In this document: one piece after another, positions 1-6,463 of the stretch
How positions within the stretch are numbered: the first letter of the stretch is position 1
Layout of the letters: each line of letters begins with the position of its first letter
Assembly: GCA_023425455.1 (NCBI GenBank)
Contig: JAFACP010000291.1
Span: 1 to 7,851 of the forward strand
Length of the DNA: 7,851 bases
Source of the DNA: Pseudomonadota bacterium
Lineage (GTDB): Bacteria; Pseudomonadota; Gammaproteobacteria; Enterobacterales; Enterobacteriaceae
Direction of reading: 5' to 3'
Program-made: the position numbers and the translations under genes
Notes under the pieces: model-generated
Told to the model about the DNA's origin: nothing
The model's database searches: none
The model's input: only the letters and a program-made list of their open reading frames with translations

Positions 1-779
1 CAATTAATATTATCTTAATTGTTTTGTGGGGGATTACTTTATTAACGCTGATGATAGTTACCCGCGTACGTAATCTGTTCTGGATTGGCAGCAATTTCTT
101 GTGCCTCTGTTACCTGGTAACGCTTGCGATACTCCTGCCCGGCGGACAGGCGGAAGATCTCAGCTGGTACAGCGCCCGGCTGTTCGAAACCACCGCCACG
201 CTGATTATCATTTTTGTCCTGCTTTATGATCTCTTTAGCCTTTATCGCGATTCACACCTGAAGTATCAGCAATCGTATCAGAACTCCATTCGTGACCCGC
301 TCACGCGACTCTATAACCGCAGCTACTTTTACGACGCCTTAAGCCATGCGCTCAGCACCGCCTCCGCCAGCCGCCCGCTGTCGGTGATTGTGAGCGATCT
401 CGATCGCTTTAAGCGTATTAATGATTGCTACGGACATTTGCAGGGCGACAAGGTGCTGCAGTTTGTCGCAAACCTGTTAATGGATTCGGTGCGACCGCAG
501 GATATTGCCGCCCGCATCGGCGGTGAGGAGTTTGTACTGCTGTTAAGTGATACATCATCAGATGCGGCGCAGCAGGTTGCCGAGCGTATTCGTCTGAAAC
601 TGAGCCACTTCGACAATACCAGCAGCGACGGACAACTGCCCGAGCCCATCACCATAAGTTTGGGCGTGTTTACCGCCACCTCTGCCCGGACCAGCGCACA
701 GACGTGTGTCGAGTCAGCCGATAAGGCGATGTATGAGGCGAAAGAGAGCGGACGAAACCGGGTGGTGGTTTTCAGATGA
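1..779 (+). CDS. Membrane-anchored diguanylate cyclase (GGDEF), 5'-truncated by window edge
   Basis: Predicted to condense two GTP into cyclic di-GMP at the inner membrane. The frame is open to the first base, so the true start lies upstream and the TTG at 24 is probably internal. Counting from that TTG, residues 1-75 hold about three hydrophobic segments, the tail of an N-terminal membrane sensor (possibly MASE4-like, not certain). The GGDEF domain spans about 88-251. It opens with the hallmark DPLTRLYNR (91-99), has the metal-binding SDLDRFK (124-130), the signature GGEEF (166-170) and ends with ADKAMYEAKESGRNR. The allosteric inhibition site RPQD (157-160) lies exactly five residues before GGEEF, so catalysis and product inhibition both look intact. 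It is convergent with slyA and shares a terminator with it. E. coli K-12 has slyB at this place. Which of the many enterobacterial cyclases it is cannot be named. Confidence 0.9.
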   Translation, partial: INIILIVLWGITLLTLMIVTRVRNLFWIGSNFLCLCYLVTLAILLPGGQAEDLSWYSARLFETTATLIIIFVLLYDLFSLYRDSHLKYQQSYQNSIRDPLTRLYNRSYFYDALSHALSTASASRPLSVIVSDLDRFKRINDCYGHLQGDKVLQFVANLLMDSVRPQDIAARIGGEEFVLLLSDTSSDAAQQVAERIRLKLSHFDNTSSDGQLPEPITISLGVFTATSARTSAQTCVESADKAMYEAKESGRNRVVVFR

Positions 780-780
780 G

Positions 781-807
781 AAAAGCCTTGCTAAGGCAAG
801 GCTTTTT
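781..807. terminator. Bidirectional intrinsic terminator between the GGDEF gene and slyA
   Basis: A perfect 11-bp inverted repeat, AAAAGCCTTGC (781-791) and GCAAGGCTTTT (796-806), is separated by a 4-base loop. It starts one base after the stop of the upstream gene and lies five bases beyond the slyA stop. The A-run on one arm and T-run on the other give a U-tract in either direction, so it can end both convergent transcripts. Confidence 0.9.
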
Positions 808-812
808 AACGA

Positions 813-1247
813 TTAATCGCGTGACTGCAGCTCATGAATATTCTGCTCAAGACGCCCGATAAGGCTAATGAGCAGTTCAAGCTCTGCCGGAGAAATGCCT
901 GACAGGATCTCCCCGCGCGTTTTGCTGATCACCGCCTCCATCTCCGTAATGATAGGGGCCGCTTTTTCCGTCAGTTTAATCCGCTTAGCACGGCGATCGC
1001 TGGCGCAGGTTTGCCGGGAAATCAGCCCTTTCTCCTCCAGTTGATCGAGCGTACGAACCAGCGATGGCTGCTCAATACCTATCGCCTTAGCCAGCTGAAT
1101 TTGCGACTGCTCAGGCGGCAACTGATGAATGTTGTGCAGCGTCACCCAGTGGGTCTGCGTTAATTCCAGAGGTTTCAGGCGATGGTCAATCAGAGCACGC
1201 CAGACGCGTACCAACCTTGCCAGATCAGAACCTAATGGCGATTCCAA
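813..1247 (-). CDS. slyA: SlyA, MarR-family transcriptional regulator
   Basis: Dimeric winged-helix regulator. In E. coli and Salmonella it antagonises H-NS silencing and controls envelope, haemolysin and virulence genes, and it responds to salicylate-type ligands. The 144-residue product matches E. coli SlyA in length and nearly throughout in sequence. The DNA-recognition region lies around residues 49-75 ([19 protein letters not shown]), followed by the wing with the MarR signature SDRRAKR (83-89). I chose the TTG at 1247 because the strong ribosome site AAGGAG (1259-1254) is 6 nt from it, whereas the ATG at 1253 directly abuts that site with no spacer. The TTG start also gives the 144-residue form known from E. 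coli. The gene is divergent from ydhIJK, and a SlyA palindrome overlaps its promoter, suggesting autoregulation. Confidence 0.97.
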   Translation of the reverse strand: MESPLGSDLARLVRVWRALIDHRLKPLELTQTHWVTLHNIHQLPPEQSQIQLAKAIGIEQPSLVRTLDQLEEKGLISRQTCASDRRAKRIKLTEKAAPIITEMEAVISKTRGEILSGISPAELELLISLIGRLEQNIHELQSRD

Positions 1248-1253
1248 TTTCAT

Positions 1254-1259
1254 CTCCTT
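1254..1259 (-). promoter_or_regulatory. slyA ribosome binding site, decides the TTG start
   Basis: AAGGAG on the minus strand, immediately followed by ATGAAATTG. The spacer is 0 nt to the ATG but 6 nt to the TTG, so initiation at the TTG (1247) is favoured. Confidence 0.75.
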
Positions 1260-1263
1260 ATAA

Positions 1264-1275
1264 TTAGCTTGCTAA
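1264..1275. promoter_or_regulatory. SlyA operator (perfect 12-bp palindrome)
   Basis: The minus strand reads TTAGCAAGCTAA, which equals the established SlyA consensus palindrome. It lies 3 bases downstream of the slyA -10 box and 16 bases before the slyA TTG start, covering the predicted transcription start. This placement suits negative autoregulation and could also affect the divergent ydhIJK operon. The identity is direct from sequence; the regulatory effect is inferred. Confidence 0.85.
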
Positions 1276-1278
1276 GTT

Positions 1279-1307
1279 ATTATACTGATTTTAGAATAGT
1301 GTGCAGC
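1279..1307 (-). promoter_or_regulatory. Predicted slyA promoter
   Basis: The minus strand carries a consensus -10, TATAAT (1284-1279). With a 17-bp spacer the -35 position (1307-1302) reads GCTGCA, a poor match. Transcription should start near 1272, inside the SlyA palindrome. The -10 is convincing and the -35 is weak. Confidence 0.65.
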
Positions 1308-1429
1308 AATTGTATTGCCAAAACAAATGTAATAACGGCATACGGCGATATCGGCCCCATGATTTACACTGAATACTGCTGTCATCACGTTTATGTACCG
1401 GCCCTCTTCATCGCAAAGGATCTCTGCCT
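1306..1429 (+). promoter_or_regulatory. ydhIJK upstream region
   Basis: This is the ydhI-proximal part of the slyA/ydhI divergent intergenic region. It contains a 5-3-5 inverted repeat GCAATTGTATTGC (1306-1318), a short palindrome CGATATCG (1346-1353) and a ribosome site AAGGA (1416-1420) 9 nt before the ydhI GTG. The best sigma-70-like pair I find is TTGCCA (1315-1320) with CATACG (1339-1344) at 18 bp, which is weak. The operon promoter is therefore not firmly placed. Confidence 0.35.
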
Positions 1430-1666
1430 GTGAAGTTCTCCCTAAACGCTGCGGGGTTTCCCCTTCAGGACCTGATCGTTGGCGCATCGGTCTATTTCCC
1501 CCCCCTGTTTAAAGCCGTGCTGCTGGGTTTTTTCATCTGGCTTGTCGCCCATCGACTGCTGCGCGACTGGATGTACTCCGGTGACATCTGGCACCCGATG
1601 CTGATGGACCTCTCCCTGTTTGCCCTTTCCGTCTGTGCTGGCCTTGCTGTGTTAATTGCGTGGTAA
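1430..1666 (+). CDS. ydhI: YdhI, small DUF1656 inner-membrane protein of the YdhIJK efflux system
   Basis: A 78-residue protein with two predicted membrane helices (about 25-42 and 57-77) and the DUF1656 pattern: ASVYFPP near residue 20 and GDIWHP near 51. It matches E. coli YdhI in length and in most positions and is the counterpart of AaeX in the aaeXAB aromatic-acid efflux operon. Its own function is unknown. It starts with GTG; AAGGA lies 9 nt upstream, which supports this start. It is the first gene of an operon, with its stop only 2 bases before the ydhJ ATG. Confidence 0.93.
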   Translation: MKFSLNAAGFPLQDLIVGASVYFPPLFKAVLLGFFIWLVAHRLLRDWMYSGDIWHPMLMDLSLFALSVCAGLAVLIAW

Positions 1667-1668
1667 AT

Positions 1669-2529
1669 ATGTCGCTGAAAACCCTGAAATACTTCTCCAC
1701 TCTCTTTGTTCTGGCTCTGGCGTTAGTTGTCGGCTGGTGGTCATGGAATTTCTATATGCAGTCACCCTGGACGCGGGATGGCAAGATCCGCGCCGAACAG
1801 GTCAGCATTACGCCGCAGGTTTCAGGCACGATCGCCTCGCTGCTGGTTAACGATAATCAGTTTGTTAAAAAGGGCGATATCTTATTCCGTATTGATGAGA
1901 CCCCGTACCGCATCGCGGTACTCAACGCGCAGGCCCAGCTAGCCAAAGCCCGCTCCGGGCTGGCGAAAGCCAGTAATGAAGCCAACCGCCGCCGACATTT
2001 GTCACAGAATTACATCTCAGCGGAAGACCTGGACACCGCCACTATCAACGTTAAAGCCATGCAGGCCGGTGTGGACGTGGCGCTCGCCACCCTGAAGCAG
2101 GCCGAATGGCAGCTGAGCCAGACGGTTGTCAGTGCGCCGGTTGACGGCTGGATAACCAATCTTTCCACCCGGACAGGTGACTACGCCACTACGGGCGTGC
2201 CGCTGTTTGCCCTGGTCGACAGCCACTCCTTTTACGTCGTGGGATATTTCGAAGAGACCAAGCTGCGCCATATTCGTGAAGGGGCACCGGCAAAGATAAC
2301 GTTGTATAGCGGCACGCAGGGGTTACAGGGTCACGTTTCCAGCATAGGCCGCGCTATCTACGATCAAAGCGTTGAGACAGACTCCGGGCTGATTCCGGAT
2401 ATTAAACCGAATGTGCCCTGGGTGCGTCTGGCGCAACGCGTGCCGGTCCGGGTGGCGTTCGATAATCTGCCGCAGGGCACCACGCTGGTGTCTGGCACCA
2501 CCTGTACCGTGTCGATTGGAACCCGATGA
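1669..2529 (+). CDS. ydhJ: YdhJ, HlyD-type membrane fusion (periplasmic adaptor) protein
   Basis: Periplasmic adaptor expected to bridge the FUSC protein YdhK and an outer-membrane channel. The 286 residues show an uncleaved N-terminal anchor (about 8-28), then a biotinyl-lipoyl half beginning near [14 protein letters not shown] (40-53). A helical hairpin follows (about 85-150), then the second lipoyl half ([11 protein letters not shown], 155-165) and a beta-barrel domain ([18 protein letters not shown], 188-205). It is collinear with E. coli YdhJ and related to AaeA. I use the ATG at 1669 rather than the in-frame GTG at 1660, because it matches the E. coli N terminus MSLKT and follows the ydhI stop by 2 bases. 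No good ribosome site precedes it, so translation is probably coupled. The substrate is unproven; aromatic carboxylic acids are inferred by analogy with AaeAB. Confidence 0.94.
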   Translation: MSLKTLKYFSTLFVLALALVVGWWSWNFYMQSPWTRDGKIRAEQVSITPQVSGTIASLLVNDNQFVKKGDILFRIDETPYRIAVLNAQAQLAKARSGLAKASNEANRRRHLSQNYISAEDLDTATINVKAMQAGVDVALATLKQAEWQLSQTVVSAPVDGWITNLSTRTGDYATTGVPLFALVDSHSFYVVGYFEETKLRHIREGAPAKITLYSGTQGLQGHVSSIGRAIYDQSVETDSGLIPDIKPNVPWVRLAQRVPVRVAFDNLPQGTTLVSGTTCTVSIGTR

Positions 2530-4562
2530 TGAACCGGCAGGCTCTCTCCTGGCGCGCGTTACCCTGGGTAAAAGCCACGCCGGCACAGTGGCGCTATGCA
2601 TTACGAAACGGCATCGCCATGTGCCTTGCGCTGACGGTTGCCTATTATCTGGATCTGGATGAACCCTACTGGGCGATGACCTCTGCCGCAGTGGTCAGCT
2701 TCCCGACCGTGGGCGGCGTGATTAGCAAAAGCCTGGGGCGGATCGCCGGTAGCCTGCTGGGGGCGACCGCAGCGCTGATTATTGCCGGCCATACCCTCAA
2801 TGATCCGTGGCTTTTTCTGCTAAGTATGGCAGCGTGGCTGGGCTTCTGTACCTGGGCCTGCGCCCACTTTACCCATAACGTGGCCTACGCATTTCAGCTG
2901 GCGGGTTATACCGCGGCAATCATTGCCTTTCCGGTGGTTAACGTACTGGACACCACTGAACTATGGGATATCGCCCAGGCCCGCGTATGCGAAGTGATTG
3001 TCGGCATTCTCTGTGGCGGCGTCATGATGATGATCCTGCCCAGCACTTCAGACGGCACCGCGCTCATCAGCGCCCTGAAAACCCTGCACGCCCGTTTGCT
3101 GGAGCACGCCAGCCTGCTCTGGCGTCCCGAGACCAGCGATGAGATCCGCCTTGCGCACGAGCGCGTCATTGGCCAGATCCTGACCATGAATCTCCTGCGT
3201 ATCCAGGCATTCTGGAGCCACTACCGTTTTCGTCGTCAGAACACGCTGCTTAACTTTTTGCTTCACCAGCAGCTGCGCATGACCAGCGCCATTTCCAGCC
3301 TGCGACGAATGCTGCTCAGCTGGCCTTCGCCCCCGGCACAGACGCGCGCGGTGATCGAGACCCTGCTTGCCACCCTTGCCCGTCCGGATGCCGATATTTA
3401 TACCGTCGCAAAAGTGATTGCGCCGCTTGCGCCCTTCGACGATAACGACTATCGCCACCGGGCATTCTGGCAGCGCCTGAACTATTTTTGTCGCTTATAT
3501 CTGCGCAGCAGCCGCTGGATCCGTGCCGTCGAAAACGCCACGCCGGTGACCGAGTTCGCCGTACCCGGCAGCCCGGCACTGGCCAGACATACCGATTCGA
3601 TTGAAGCCATCTGGAGTGGTTTTCGCACCTTCTGCGCGCTGCTGGTCGTCGGGGCATGGAGTATCAGTACGCAGTGGACCTCCGGAAGCGCCGCGCTGAC
3701 GCTCGCCGCCATCAGCTGCGTGCTCTACTCTGTCGTCGCCTCGCCGTACAGCTCCCTTACGCTGTTGCTGCGCACGCTGCTGCTGTTGTCGCTGTTCAGT
3801 TTTCTCGTTAAGTTCGGCCTGATGGTACAGATAAGCGACCTGTGGCAGTTTTTACTGTTCCTCTTTCCGCTATTAACCACCATGCAGTTGCTGAAGCTAC
3901 AGATGCCGAAGCTCGCCGGCCTTTGGGGCCAGCTGATCGTGTTTATGGGCTCGTTTATCTCCGTCACCAATCCGCCGGTGTATGATTACGCCACCTTTCT
4001 TAACGATAACCTGGCCAAAATTCTCGGCGTCGGGCTGGCATGGCTGGCATTTGCGGTGCTGCGACCGGGTTCAGACGCGCGCAAGAGTCGCCGTCATATT
4101 CGCGAGCTGCGCAGAGGCTTTGTCGATCAGCTCAGCCGTAAGCCACATCTGCGTGAAAGCGAGTATGAATCGCTGGTTTATCACCATGTGAGCCAGCTAA
4201 ATAACAGCCAGGACTCGCTTTCGCGCCGCTGGCTGTTGCGCTGGGGCGTGGTGCTGCTGAACTGTTCGCACGTGGTGTGGCAACTGAGGGCATGGGAAAC
4301 CCGCTCCGACCCCCTGGCGCAGGTCCGGGACGTGTGTCTCTCCCTTCTGCGCGATGTCATGAGTGAACGCGGCGTCCAGCAACGTCCACTCGGCGCGACG
4401 CTTGCAGAGCTTCAGCGCATTTGCGATACCCTCGGGCATCATGCGCAGCCCGCCGCCCGTGAACTGGCGTCGCTTATCTGGCGACTGCATTGCTCGCTGT
4501 CGCAGCTTGAGCAGGCACCACCGCCGGGTACCCTCAGCGATCAGATAACCCCGCAGGCATAG
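2526..4562 (+). CDS. ydhK: YdhK, FUSC-family inner-membrane efflux protein
   Basis: A 678-residue protein of the fusaric-acid-resistance (FUSC/AaeB) family. The first membrane bundle covers about 28-172 and includes the motif [19 protein letters not shown] (46-64). A soluble, helix-rich region (about 175-355) follows. The second membrane bundle lies at about 364-512, with [17 protein letters not shown] (485-501) near its end. A cytoplasmic tail (about 513-678) begins [13 protein letters not shown]. It is collinear with E. coli YdhK. Two adjacent ATGs (2526, 2529) are possible starts: the first overlaps the ydhJ stop by 4 bases and the second matches the E. coli start. It is the third operon gene, so YdhI, YdhJ and YdhK probably form one pump; the exported compound is unknown. 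Its last 22 bases also encode the end of sodC on the other strand. Confidence 0.94.
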   Translation: MMNRQALSWRALPWVKATPAQWRYALRNGIAMCLALTVAYYLDLDEPYWAMTSAAVVSFPTVGGVISKSLGRIAGSLLGATAALIIAGHTLNDPWLFLLSMAAWLGFCTWACAHFTHNVAYAFQLAGYTAAIIAFPVVNVLDTTELWDIAQARVCEVIVGILCGGVMMMILPSTSDGTALISALKTLHARLLEHASLLWRPETSDEIRLAHERVIGQILTMNLLRIQAFWSHYRFRRQNTLLNFLLHQQLRMTSAISSLRRMLLSWPSPPAQTRAVIETLLATLARPDADIYTVAKVIAPLAPFDDNDYRHRAFWQRLNYFCRLYLRSSRWIRAVENATPVTEFAVPGSPALARHTDSIEAIWSGFRTFCALLVVGAWSISTQWTSGSAALTLAAISCVLYSVVASPYSSLTLLLRTLLLLSLFSFLVKFGLMVQISDLWQFLLFLFPLLTTMQLLKLQMPKLAGLWGQLIVFMGSFISVTNPPVYDYATFLNDNLAKILGVGLAWLAFAVLRPGSDARKSRRHIRELRRGFVDQLSRKPHLRESEYESLVYHHVSQLNNSQDSLSRRWLLRWGVVLLNCSHVVWQLRAWETRSDPLAQVRDVCLSLLRDVMSERGVQQRPLGATLAELQRICDTLGHHAQPAARELASLIWRLHCSLSQLEQAPPPGTLSDQITPQA

Positions 4563-5059
4563 CGGGCGCCACCGCCGCCCAGCGGTTTAGGCTGATCGGA
4601 CATATTGTCGCCCCCGAGGTGGATCATCAGCGCCCTGCCTTTGATCTGCCCGAGCGTCTGCAGACGCGGGGCGAGCACCGCTCCTGTTGCTTTGCCGTCG
4701 TTGTCCACCACCAGCAGCGGAAGATCGCCAGAATGCCCCATCCCGTTCGGGCCTTCGTGTTTACCGGTGTGTTGCGGGTCAAAATGGCCGCCTGCCGCTT
4801 CCGCAGCCGAGGCTTTGCCCTCTTTCATCGCCGGCTGGCAGCTGCCGTTGGTATGAACATGAAAGCCATGTTCACCGGGAGGAAGTGCGTGCAGACTGGG
4901 GGCGAACTCCAGACCGTCGGCGGTTTCAGTGACCTTAACCGTGCCGATGGACTGACCGACGCCCTGAGGGGTGACAAGGTGCATTTCCACGGTATCGCTG
5001 GCCGCCTGCGCGCCTGCGCACACCGCCAGCGTAACCATTGCCAGAACAAAACGCTTCAT
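4541..5059 (-). CDS. sodC: Periplasmic Cu,Zn superoxide dismutase SodC
   Basis: Converts superoxide to hydrogen peroxide and oxygen in the periplasm. The 172-residue precursor has a signal peptide [19 protein letters not shown] with likely cleavage after residue 19. Expected copper ligands are H67, H69, H92 and H147; zinc ligands are H92 (bridging), H101, H109 and D112. C74 and C169 can form the conserved disulfide, and R166 corresponds to the active-site arginine. The C terminus [12 protein letters not shown] matches E. coli SodC but lacks its final lysine. The ATG at 5059 has GGGAGG (5069-5064) upstream. It is last in the ydhL-ydhF-sodC string, 74 bp after ydhF, and that gap contains a sigma-S-like -10. 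E. coli sodC is known to be RpoS-dependent. Confidence 0.97.
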   Translation of the reverse strand: MKRFVLAMVTLAVCAGAQAASDTVEMHLVTPQGVGQSIGTVKVTETADGLEFAPSLHALPPGEHGFHVHTNGSCQPAMKEGKASAAEAAGGHFDPQHTGKHEGPNGMGHSGDLPLLVVDNDGKATGAVLAPRLQTLGQIKGRALMIHLGGDNMSDQPKPLGGGGARYACGVI

Positions 5060-5078
5060 GGGACCTCCCGGATTATTT

Positions 5079-5106
5079 TTGCCCCTTAAGTGTATACCAG
5101 GGGCAA
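5079..5106. promoter_or_regulatory. sodC promoter candidate inside an inverted repeat
   Basis: On the minus strand TATACACTTAA (5096-5086) matches 10 of 11 positions of the sigma-S extended -10 consensus KCTAYRCTTAA; the mismatch is the C at -13. Its hexamer TACACT occupies 5094-5089 and would start transcription near 5082, about 22 nt before the sodC ATG. I see no -35. The motif is flanked by perfect 8-bp arms TTGCCCCT (5079-5086) and AGGGGCAA (5099-5106) around a 12-base centre. No T-run follows the stem on either strand, so an operator is likelier than a terminator. E. coli sodC RpoS dependence is known; the promoter here is inferred. Confidence 0.5.
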
Positions 5107-5133
5107 TATTTCGCCGGGGGTCTGTTTGCCGGA

Positions 5134-6030
5134 TTATGGCACGTCGTAACCCAGCGCCGCTTTGCGGATACGGAACCACTGCTGACGGGTCATCTGCAGC
5201 TCCTGAGAGGCCAGCGCCGAGCGGACACGTTCTATCTTGCCGGAGCCGATAATCGGCAGCGGTTGTGACGGCAGACGCAGGATCCACGCATACACCACCT
5301 GCTCGATACTCTGCGCATTCAGCTCACGGGCAACGGTTTCCAGCTCATCGCGCAGAGGCTGGAACGCGTCATCGTTAAACAGACGTCCACCGCCCAGGCA
5401 TGACCAGGCCATCGGGCGAATACGCAGCTGTTGCAGCTGATCGAGCGTCCCGTCCAGCAGCAGCGGCTGATGAACCGGGGAAATTTCGACCTGGTTGGTG
5501 ACCAGGGTAAACGGCAGACGCGACTGCAGCAGCGCAAACTGTGCCGGGGTAAAGTTTGATACGCCGAAATGGCGCACTTTTCCGCTTTGATGCAGGCTGA
5601 GGAATGCTTCCGCAACCTCATCCGCATCCATCAGCGGGTCAGGGCGATGAATAAGCAGAAGATCGAGATAGTCTGTCGCCAGATTGACCAGCGACTGCTC
5701 GGCGCTTTTGACAATGTGATCGCTGTCAGTGATGTAATGACCCAGTGCATTGTCAGGGTTGGCGGTGGTGGCAATCCCGCATTTGGTGACGATCTCCATT
5801 CGCTTGCGCAGCGCAGGCACCAGCCTGAGCGCCTCACCAAATGCAGCTTCACACTGATAGCCGCCGTAAATATCGGCGTGATCGACCGTCGTCACGCCCA
5901 CGTCCAGGTGCTCCTCAATAAAGCTTGCCAGCTGCAGCGGAGACATATTCCAGTCCATCAGTCGCCAGTAGCCCATTACAAAGCGGGAGAATTCTGGCCC
6001 CTGAGGGGCAAGGGTAATACGCTGAACCAT
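5134..6030 (-). CDS. ydhF: YdhF, aldo/keto reductase family oxidoreductase
   Basis: Predicted cytoplasmic NAD(P)H-dependent oxidoreductase with a TIM-barrel fold; the physiological substrate is unknown. The 298 residues equal E. coli YdhF in length and are nearly collinear with it. The aldo/keto reductase catalytic set is visible: D50 and Y55 in VDHADIYGGY, K83 in VTKCGI and H128 in LLIHRPD. SNF (158-160) and the C-terminal IIGSGKIERVR (260-270) are the usual nicotinamide and phosphate-binding elements. The ATG at 6030 has GGAGG (6043-6039) eight bases upstream. It sits between ydhL (48 bp upstream) and sodC (74 bp downstream) on one strand, probably co-transcribed with one or both. Confidence 0.95.
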   Translation of the reverse strand: MVQRITLAPQGPEFSRFVMGYWRLMDWNMSPLQLASFIEEHLDVGVTTVDHADIYGGYQCEAAFGEALRLVPALRKRMEIVTKCGIATTANPDNALGHYITDSDHIVKSAEQSLVNLATDYLDLLLIHRPDPLMDADEVAEAFLSLHQSGKVRHFGVSNFTPAQFALLQSRLPFTLVTNQVEISPVHQPLLLDGTLDQLQQLRIRPMAWSCLGGGRLFNDDAFQPLRDELETVARELNAQSIEQVVYAWILRLPSQPLPIIGSGKIERVRSALASQELQMTRQQWFRIRKAALGYDVP

Positions 6031-6078
6031 AACATTTTCCTCCAGGAATAGATGGCATCAGTATACGCAATTACCGTC
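6031..6078 (-). promoter_or_regulatory. ydhL-ydhF gap with a possible internal promoter
   Basis: The 48-bp gap carries a -10-like TATACT (6065-6060, minus strand) with no recognisable -35 at 16-18 bp, and the ydhF ribosome site GGAGG (6043-6039). It may add a promoter for ydhF-sodC, but evidence is limited to the -10. No terminator hairpin follows ydhL, so read-through from ydhL is also possible. Confidence 0.3.
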
Positions 6079-6318
6079 TCAAAACAGTGAGGGTTGCTGA
6101 GGTTCTTCGCTCTCAGCCGCTTTACCTGCGCGTAATTTGCGCAAAAAGCGCTGCCGACAGAGACGAAGTACGTCCTGTTTTTGCGTATCGCTCATCGTTT
6201 GCCAGTTGAAACGTTCATCGCGGGTGCGCATACAGCCGCGACAAAACCCACGCTCATCAGACTGACAAATCCCCCGGCACGGGCTCTGGATGGGAAAAAA
6301 TTCCAGCTGCTCTGCCAC
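6079..6318 (-). CDS. ydhL: YdhL, DUF1289 small cysteine-rich protein
   Basis: A 79-residue soluble protein of the DUF1289 family, sometimes described as a predicted Fe-S protein; its function is unknown. The key feature is C14-x3-C18-x7-C26-x2-C29, able to bind a metal or cluster, followed by a basic helical stretch (LCRQRFLRKLRAGK) and an acidic, proline-rich tail ending PSLF. I chose the GTG at 6318, giving MAEQLEFF as in E. coli YdhL and the same 79-residue length. It lies 5 nt after GGGAGG (6329-6324). The alternative GTG at 6324 overlaps that ribosome site and is unlikely. It is first in the ydhL-ydhF-sodC string and divergent from the eptA-type gene. Confidence 0.92.
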   Translation of the reverse strand: MAEQLEFFPIQSPCRGICQSDERGFCRGCMRTRDERFNWQTMSDTQKQDVLRLCRQRFLRKLRAGKAAESEEPQQPSLF

Positions 6319-6323
6319 ACACA

Positions 6324-6329
6324 CCTCCC
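6324..6329 (-). promoter_or_regulatory. ydhL ribosome binding site, decides the GTG start
   Basis: GGGAGG on the minus strand, followed by alternating TG. The in-frame GTG at 6324 would overlap this site, while the GTG at 6318 sits 5 nt away, so the latter is the better start. Confidence 0.65.
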
Positions 6330-6400
6330 GGAGTCGTTTATCACCTACAGTGAAGACGTTAAACGCCGCCTCCGCAAGCGTATTAGCCCACTATTATGGC

Positions 6401-6433
6401 ATTAAGGTTTCACTAATCTTCCTTCCCTATACT
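6401..6433 (+). promoter_or_regulatory. Predicted eptA-type promoter with PmrA-box-like motif
   Basis: A good -10, TATACT (6428-6433), lies 30 bp before the first ATG. The -35 position at a 17-bp spacer reads AGGTTT and is poor, suggesting activator dependence. ATTAAGGTTTCACTAAT (6401-6417) spans that -35 position. It resembles the PmrA/BasR box, two (C/T)TTAA(G/T) half-sites 5 bp apart: the first half-site matches 5/6, the second 4/6, and the spacing is exact. The -10 is fairly convincing; PmrA control is inferred. Confidence 0.45.
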
Positions 6434-6463
6434 CGCCGCATCAATATAACAATGGGTTTTTAA

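Noticed and set aside
24..26. TTG as the start of the diguanylate cyclase
   Set aside because: The frame is open to the window edge with hydrophobic codons before it and no ribosome site, so the N-terminal sensor is simply cut off.
1272..1487. Minus-strand frame across the slyA-ydhI gap
   Set aside because: It covers the promoter region and the start of ydhI, and its product resembles nothing known to me.
3048..3712. Several antisense frames inside ydhK
   Set aside because: They are arginine- and alanine-rich shadows of the real gene, without ribosome sites or domains.
5079..5106. Rho-independent terminator after ydhF
   Set aside because: The 8-bp stem has a 12-base loop and is followed by AAAATAA (minus strand) or TATTTCG (plus strand), not by a T-run.
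4541..5287. sodC frame extended upstream to a start at 5287
   Set aside because: The extra N-terminal part overlaps ydhF by about 150 bp and would bury the signal peptide. The ATG at 5059 has a good ribosome site and matches E. coli SodC.
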